From assembly GCA_035378845.1 (NCBI GenBank), contig DAOSUP010000004.1, positions 1-64,000 on the forward strand: a stretch of DNA of 64,000 nucleotides, read 5' to 3'. Positions 60,717 through 64,000 of the stretch are shown in pieces. This DNA comes from JAKOUL01 sp035378845 (lineage in GTDB: Bacteria; Dictyoglomota; Dictyoglomia; Dictyoglomales; Dictyoglomaceae). Position 1 is the first letter of the stretch; each line of letters begins with the position of its first letter. The notes beneath the pieces are model-generated. The model was not told the origin of the DNA, searched no databases, and was given only the letters and a program-made list of their open reading frames with translations. The translations under genes were made by a program, and so were the position numbers.

Positions 60717-62288
60717 TTAGCTTCCAGCTTCCTCTAATCTTTTAACCACAAAATCTTTTGGAAGAGAGACTAAGAAATAACCTGCCCGAGGTCCCGAGGT
60801 CTGATTTAGAAAAGAAAGATAAATTAACTGAAAGGCTCTTTTTCCTTCTATAGAAAACTCTTGTGCTAAATTATATATGAAATTCTGAAGCTCTTCTCCT
60901 TCCCAATCCTTTTCCTTTATCTTTTCAGCCAAAAGTTTTAGGAATTCTTTTTCTTTTGGAGAGAACGTCTTTGTAATATCCAGCAATTTTTCCTGTAACT
61001 TAAATTTAACCTGAGAGGGAGCAAATTTCTCAAGCCAGTTTTTAACATATTTTACTCTTTTTAATATCTCATCAAATTTATTAATTTCCTTCTCATATCC
61101 ACTTCTTATTAACATCTCTTTTAGCGTTTCTTCATTATCTAAGGAGATCTGAGTAAGAGTAATTATATGTCTTAAAGGAACTTGAGGACCAGGCTCTTTT
61201 GGAATATCTCCTACTTGAGATATCTCAAAAACTCTTGCTAATTCCTTTCTCTCTTCAGGGGTTCCTTCTAAACCGTAATAAATTCTTTCTAATCTTTCAT
61301 ACTCCTCTGCAAGAAGAAGATAACCATTTACCGGATCAAAGTCTATATGTTTATCGGGCTTATATCTTAAAATAAGATATCTCACCCAAGAGGGAGGAAG
61401 TATCTCTAAAATCTCATTTATAGAGATAGCGATACCTTTTGAACTGGACATAGCCCCTTTTCCTTTCAAATATATCCATTCATAAACAAAAGGATAAGGA
61501 GCATCATAACCAAATATTTCCTTTACAATCACTTTCCCTGTATCATAAGAGCCACCCGTAGTAGCATGATCCTTTCCAAAAGGTTCTACTGTAACGCCAA
61601 AAATCTTCCATCTTCCTGGCCAGTCTAATCTCCAAGGTAATTTTGCCTCGCCTTTACTATAATCTGCTACTCCTTGATGCTCACATTTACAAAAATATTC
61701 CACTTGATGCTTTTTTATATCAATAGAAGTTATATTAGTGGTAGTTAATCTCCCACATTTTCCACATTTTGGATGTAAAGGAACAAAATTCTTTTCCAAA
61801 TCCCGTCCTGCAATTTCATTAAGAATTTGTGTAATTCTCTCATTATTTTCTAAAACAGTATCAATTATAGAAGTATAGAGACCACTTTTATAACTCTCAT
61901 GAATTTTTACTACTTCCGGTTTAATACCTAATTTTTCTATTGCCTCTAAGAATGGGCTTAAAAAATGCTCGGCATAACTTTCATGACATCCTTCTGGATC
62001 TGGGATCTCCGAGATTGGTTTCCCCATGTATTCTTGGTAAGACTCAGGTAAAAATGGATATACCTTACGCAATGGATCAAAGGTATCCGCAATATAGATA
62101 AATCTAACCTCTGAGCCATGCTCTCTTAGTGCACGAGCGATAGCATCCCCAGTAAGAATCTCCCTCAGGTTCCCAAGATGTATGGGACCTGAGGGAGTAA
62201 TACCAGTCGCAACCACATTTTTTTTACCCTTAATACTTATTATTTCTTGAGCAGCTAAATCCGCCCAATGAGGAGTTTTTTCTACCAT
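60717..62288 (-). CDS. lysS: Lysyl-tRNA synthetase, class I (archaeal type)
   Basis: Class I LysRS, 523 residues, unrelated to the class II LysRS of most bacteria. The Rossmann signature PSGPIHLGN (32-40, HIGH-type) and the second motif MSSSKG (280-285, KMSKS-type) are clear. Cysteine pairs CGKC (175-178) and CKC (200-202) suggest a zinc site. The C-terminal helical domain binds the anticodon. The gene overlaps the end of metK by 7 bases. Class I LysRS is usual in archaea and occurs in scattered bacteria, so ancient lateral transfer is likely. Confidence 0.95.
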   Translation of the reverse strand: MVEKTPHWADLAAQEIISIKGKKNVVATGITPSGPIHLGNLREILTGDAIARALREHGSEVRFIYIADTFDPLRKVYPFLPESYQEYMGKPISEIPDPEGCHESYAEHFLSPFLEAIEKLGIKPEVVKIHESYKSGLYTSIIDTVLENNERITQILNEIAGRDLEKNFVPLHPKCGKCGRLTTTNITSIDIKKHQVEYFCKCEHQGVADYSKGEAKLPWRLDWPGRWKIFGVTVEPFGKDHATTGGSYDTGKVIVKEIFGYDAPYPFVYEWIYLKGKGAMSSSKGIAISINEILEILPPSWVRYLILRYKPDKHIDFDPVNGYLLLAEEYERLERIYYGLEGTPEERKELARVFEISQVGDIPKEPGPQVPLRHIITLTQISLDNEETLKEMLIRSGYEKEINKFDEILKRVKYVKNWLEKFAPSQVKFKLQEKLLDITKTFSPKEKEFLKLLAEKIKEKDWEGEELQNFIYNLAQEFSIEGKRAFQLIYLSFLNQTSGPRAGYFLVSLPKDFVVKRLEEAGS

Positions 62289-63496
62289 ACGGAATATTTC
62301 CCTTCCGCAAGTTCATCACAGAATTTTTCAATATTTGCTAATTCTTGATCTATGACATCCTCTACAGGTTTTGCCACATCATATATGGATACGCCATCCT
62401 CTAAAATAAGTTGGGCAGTAGCAATTCTGGGTTGATCAATGGGTTTTCCAATTTGGCTGCAAAGCCAAACATAAACCTCACGAATTCCTGGAATATTTTT
62501 ATATATTTCATTAGCAACCTTATGAGTCAGAATATTATAAATTTTACCCACGTGACTTACAGGATTTTTACCAGCTGCTGCCTCGGTTCCCATAGGTCTA
62601 TTAAGAGCAATTACTCCATTAACTCTATTGCCTCTTCCTACCTGCCCTGAATCTGCATCCTCAGCTGAAGTACCCAGTACAGTAATATAAATCCCATCCA
62701 TACCTCTTTCAGGATCATCTAAAGTATTTATATCTATTACAATACTTTCAAAGTTTTGAGCTCTTTCTTGTACAAACTTCTCCATCTCTTTTCTTAACAT
62801 CTCTTTTTTCTCAAAATAGTCTTTAACACTATTTATATATCTATCAACGAGAGGCACTGCAACAGTAAGCTGCAAATGTCTCTTTTGTCTTGAAGCCATT
62901 ATCTTAATATCTTCCCCTACCTCAGGATTCGTAGCTTTAAACTCAGGAGAATTAAGATATCTTTCAAGTTCTATTACAATTTTCTCAGTAGAGGTTAAAG
63001 GAGCATACCCCACTGCTGCTGAGGTATCATTAGCAGGAAGAACCCCTTGTCTTCTCTTAAAAATATCCGTAAGCTCTGGGGATCCTGGATAAAGCTCTAC
63101 CTGAAACTTTATATGTTTATCAGGATCCACAAATCTCAAGTTTTTCCTTAACCACTCCTTTGCAGTTTCAATAGCAATTTCTTCCACAGGAATTCTAATT
63201 CCATCCACATCAAAAGTTGCTCTATCCCCAATAACAAGAAGCATAGGCTTTTTAACTTTTCCACCCACACCAAGATTTCTTTCTACTTCTCCTGCTACAA
63301 GAAGACTTTTGTCAATATTATGATGAAGAATATTACCTACTCTTTTAATGTACTCTTGTGATAGATTTATAGAGATCTGATCCATTATTGCATCACAAAT
63401 TGAATCAGGGTGCCCAACACCTTTTCTTTCTACAAGTTCTACCCCATGTTCTTCTACAGGTAAAGAGTTTAATTTTTCCACTACAATATTCCTCAT
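62282..63496 (-). CDS. metK: S-adenosylmethionine synthetase, archaeal type
   Basis: Makes S-adenosylmethionine from methionine and ATP, 404 residues. ERKGVGHPDSICDAIMD (23-39) and the middle segment LTSTEKIVIELERYLN match the archaeal MAT family, which is only distantly related to bacterial MetK. The segment RGNRVNGVIALNRPMGTEAAAGKNPVSHVGKIYN is also archaeal-type. It leads the metK-lysS unit, with its own promoter and a GAGGAGGATAG site. SAM use generates the methylthioadenosine handled by the salvage genes at 51-55 kb. Confidence 0.95.
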   Translation of the reverse strand: MRNIVVEKLNSLPVEEHGVELVERKGVGHPDSICDAIMDQISINLSQEYIKRVGNILHHNIDKSLLVAGEVERNLGVGGKVKKPMLLVIGDRATFDVDGIRIPVEEIAIETAKEWLRKNLRFVDPDKHIKFQVELYPGSPELTDIFKRRQGVLPANDTSAAVGYAPLTSTEKIVIELERYLNSPEFKATNPEVGEDIKIMASRQKRHLQLTVAVPLVDRYINSVKDYFEKKEMLRKEMEKFVQERAQNFESIVIDINTLDDPERGMDGIYITVLGTSAEDADSGQVGRGNRVNGVIALNRPMGTEAAAGKNPVSHVGKIYNILTHKVANEIYKNIPGIREVYVWLCSQIGKPIDQPRIATAQLILEDGVSIYDVAKPVEDVIDQELANIEKFCDELAEGKYSVW

Positions 63497-63542
63497 TTCC
63501 AGCTATCCTCCTCTTTATTTTGTAATTAAAATAAGCAACAAA

Positions 63543-63571
63543 ATGATAACACAACTTAAAAAACATTACAA
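63543..63571 (-). promoter_or_regulatory. Promoter of metK-lysS
   Basis: On the minus strand TTGTAA (63566-63571) and TATCAT (63543-63548) are exactly 17 bases apart. The leader would be about 40 bases, too short for a SAM riboswitch, and none is visible. Confidence 0.7.
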
Positions 63572-63575
63572 TAAA

Positions 63576-64000
63576 TTATAAGATCAAATACTTTATCAAA
63601 TCTTCACTATAGTTCTTGCCTTTGAGGAACTCTGCAGTATCTTTCACAAACCCTAAAACTTCCTCCTCACCTATCTTACTAAGATTACTAATCACATAGT
63701 TCCAGTTAGGATCACTATCTATAGTAAGAAATTGAAATGTAGACTTCAAATCGCTAAATGAATTCTCAAAAAACTCAAGAAGATAAGTTTTTTCTTCATA
63801 AGAGATCTTTATAGCTTTGTGAATAGTACTCCAAAAACGATGAGTAAGAGATATCTTCTTATCTTGAGAAACATCAAAAACTCTTTTTGTCTTTAAGTTT
63901 TCCACAACAAGATTTCTTGTTTCCATCTCATCAAAGATAGAATCATCAAAAATATCTTTTAAGGTTCTTACACCATCAAAAAATTTTAACAAAAGAGTAC
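63576..64000 (-). CDS. Unidentified protein, C-terminal part (runs off right edge)
   Basis: The frame is open to the window edge and encodes at least 141 residues ending ...YSEDLIKYLIL. The start near LLKFFDGVRTLKDIF resembles the 'DG.RTL.DI' helix-turn-helix-like segment found at the end of some regulatory proteins, but this is weak. The rest is acidic and helical with no recognised motif. The first in-frame TTG (63992) is probably internal because coding sequence continues upstream of it. Its stop lies just upstream of the metK promoter. Confidence 0.5.
   Translation of the reverse strand, partial: TLLLKFFDGVRTLKDIFDDSIFDEMETRNLVVENLKTKRVFDVSQDKKISLTHRFWSTIHKAIKISYEEKTYLLEFFENSFSDLKSTFQFLTIDSDPNWNYVISNLSKIGEEEVLGFVKDTAEFLKGKNYSEDLIKYLIL

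Noticed and set aside
63497..63575. SAM riboswitch in front of metK
   Set aside because: The promoter leaves a leader of about 40 bases, with no room for a known SAM aptamer and no matching stems.
1..64000. CRISPR arrays, insertion sequences, prophage genes, integrase or attachment sites
   Set aside because: No regularly spaced repeats, transposase-like or integrase-like frames were seen; even the accessory stretch at 58-60.7 kb has no visible mobile-element boundary.

Overview
The window looks like a chromosome segment of a thermophilic bacterium. The DNA is AT-rich, arginine is mostly AGA, and the proteins are rich in Lys, Glu and Ile. My best guess is the genus Dictyoglomus. This rests on a bacterial core gene set combined with a class I (archaeal-type) lysyl-tRNA synthetase and an archaeal-type S-adenosylmethionine synthetase. 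Lgt, LspA and exported proteins indicate a cell envelope with lipoproteins. I could not run a database search, so the genus is an inference.

Layout. 1-10646 (minus): the transcription/translation core rpoB-rpoC-rpsL-rpsG-fusA-tuf; tuf runs off the left edge. 10803-12372: a half-size GDT1-family membrane protein (minus) and an MFS transporter (plus) diverge around a perfect 11-bp inverted repeat. 12403-26540 (plus): a long tight gene train, rel-dtd-hisS-aspS-malic enzyme-purA-tsaE-tsaB-rimI-tsaD, ending in a flippase-like protein and two GT4 glycosyltransferases. 26578-28654: groES-groEL with a sigma-A-like promoter, a CIRCE operator and a strong terminator. 28919-29077 (minus): tRNA-Gln(CTG) and tRNA-Glu(CTC). 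29235-32034: a sugar epimerase, ylmH (minus) and ddl.

32035-44865 (minus): ackA-yceD-rpmF-fabH-fabD-fabG-acpP-fabF-rnc-smc-ftsY-GNAT-lspA-lgt, which joins acetate metabolism, type II fatty-acid synthesis, chromosome organisation, protein targeting and lipoprotein maturation. plsX is missing from its usual place between rpmF and fabH. 44951-50166 (minus): a branched-chain amino-acid ABC transporter (livK-H-M-G-F) followed by a CBS-ACT protein. 50295-57235 (minus): cyclase-family protein, glycosyltransferase, exported P1-nuclease/phospholipase-like protein, then a methylthioadenosine salvage set (phosphorylase, mtnA, mtaD) and asnS. 57426-57995: pyrE. 58062-60702 (minus): a small accessory stretch with a DUF262/HNH-like protein, a nucleotidyltransferase-like gene that seems to have lost its start codon, and a 71-residue partner. 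60717-63496 (minus): metK-lysS of archaeal type. The right edge holds an unidentified partial gene.

Most interesting points. (1) The salvage phosphorylase has Asn-Tyr-Ala where adenine-specific MTA phosphorylases have Asp-Tyr-Asp. With the adjacent deaminase this predicts a methylthioinosine route. (2) The accessory stretch at 58-60.7 kb contains a possible one-base frameshift and a candidate defence nuclease. (3) RpoC carries an insertion of about 255 residues in the trigger loop. (4) The archaeal-type metK and lysS genes overlap. No CRISPR array, insertion sequence, prophage or rRNA gene was seen. The only stretch over 300 bases without a protein gene is 28616-29234, which holds the groE terminator, the two tRNAs and the promoters described below.
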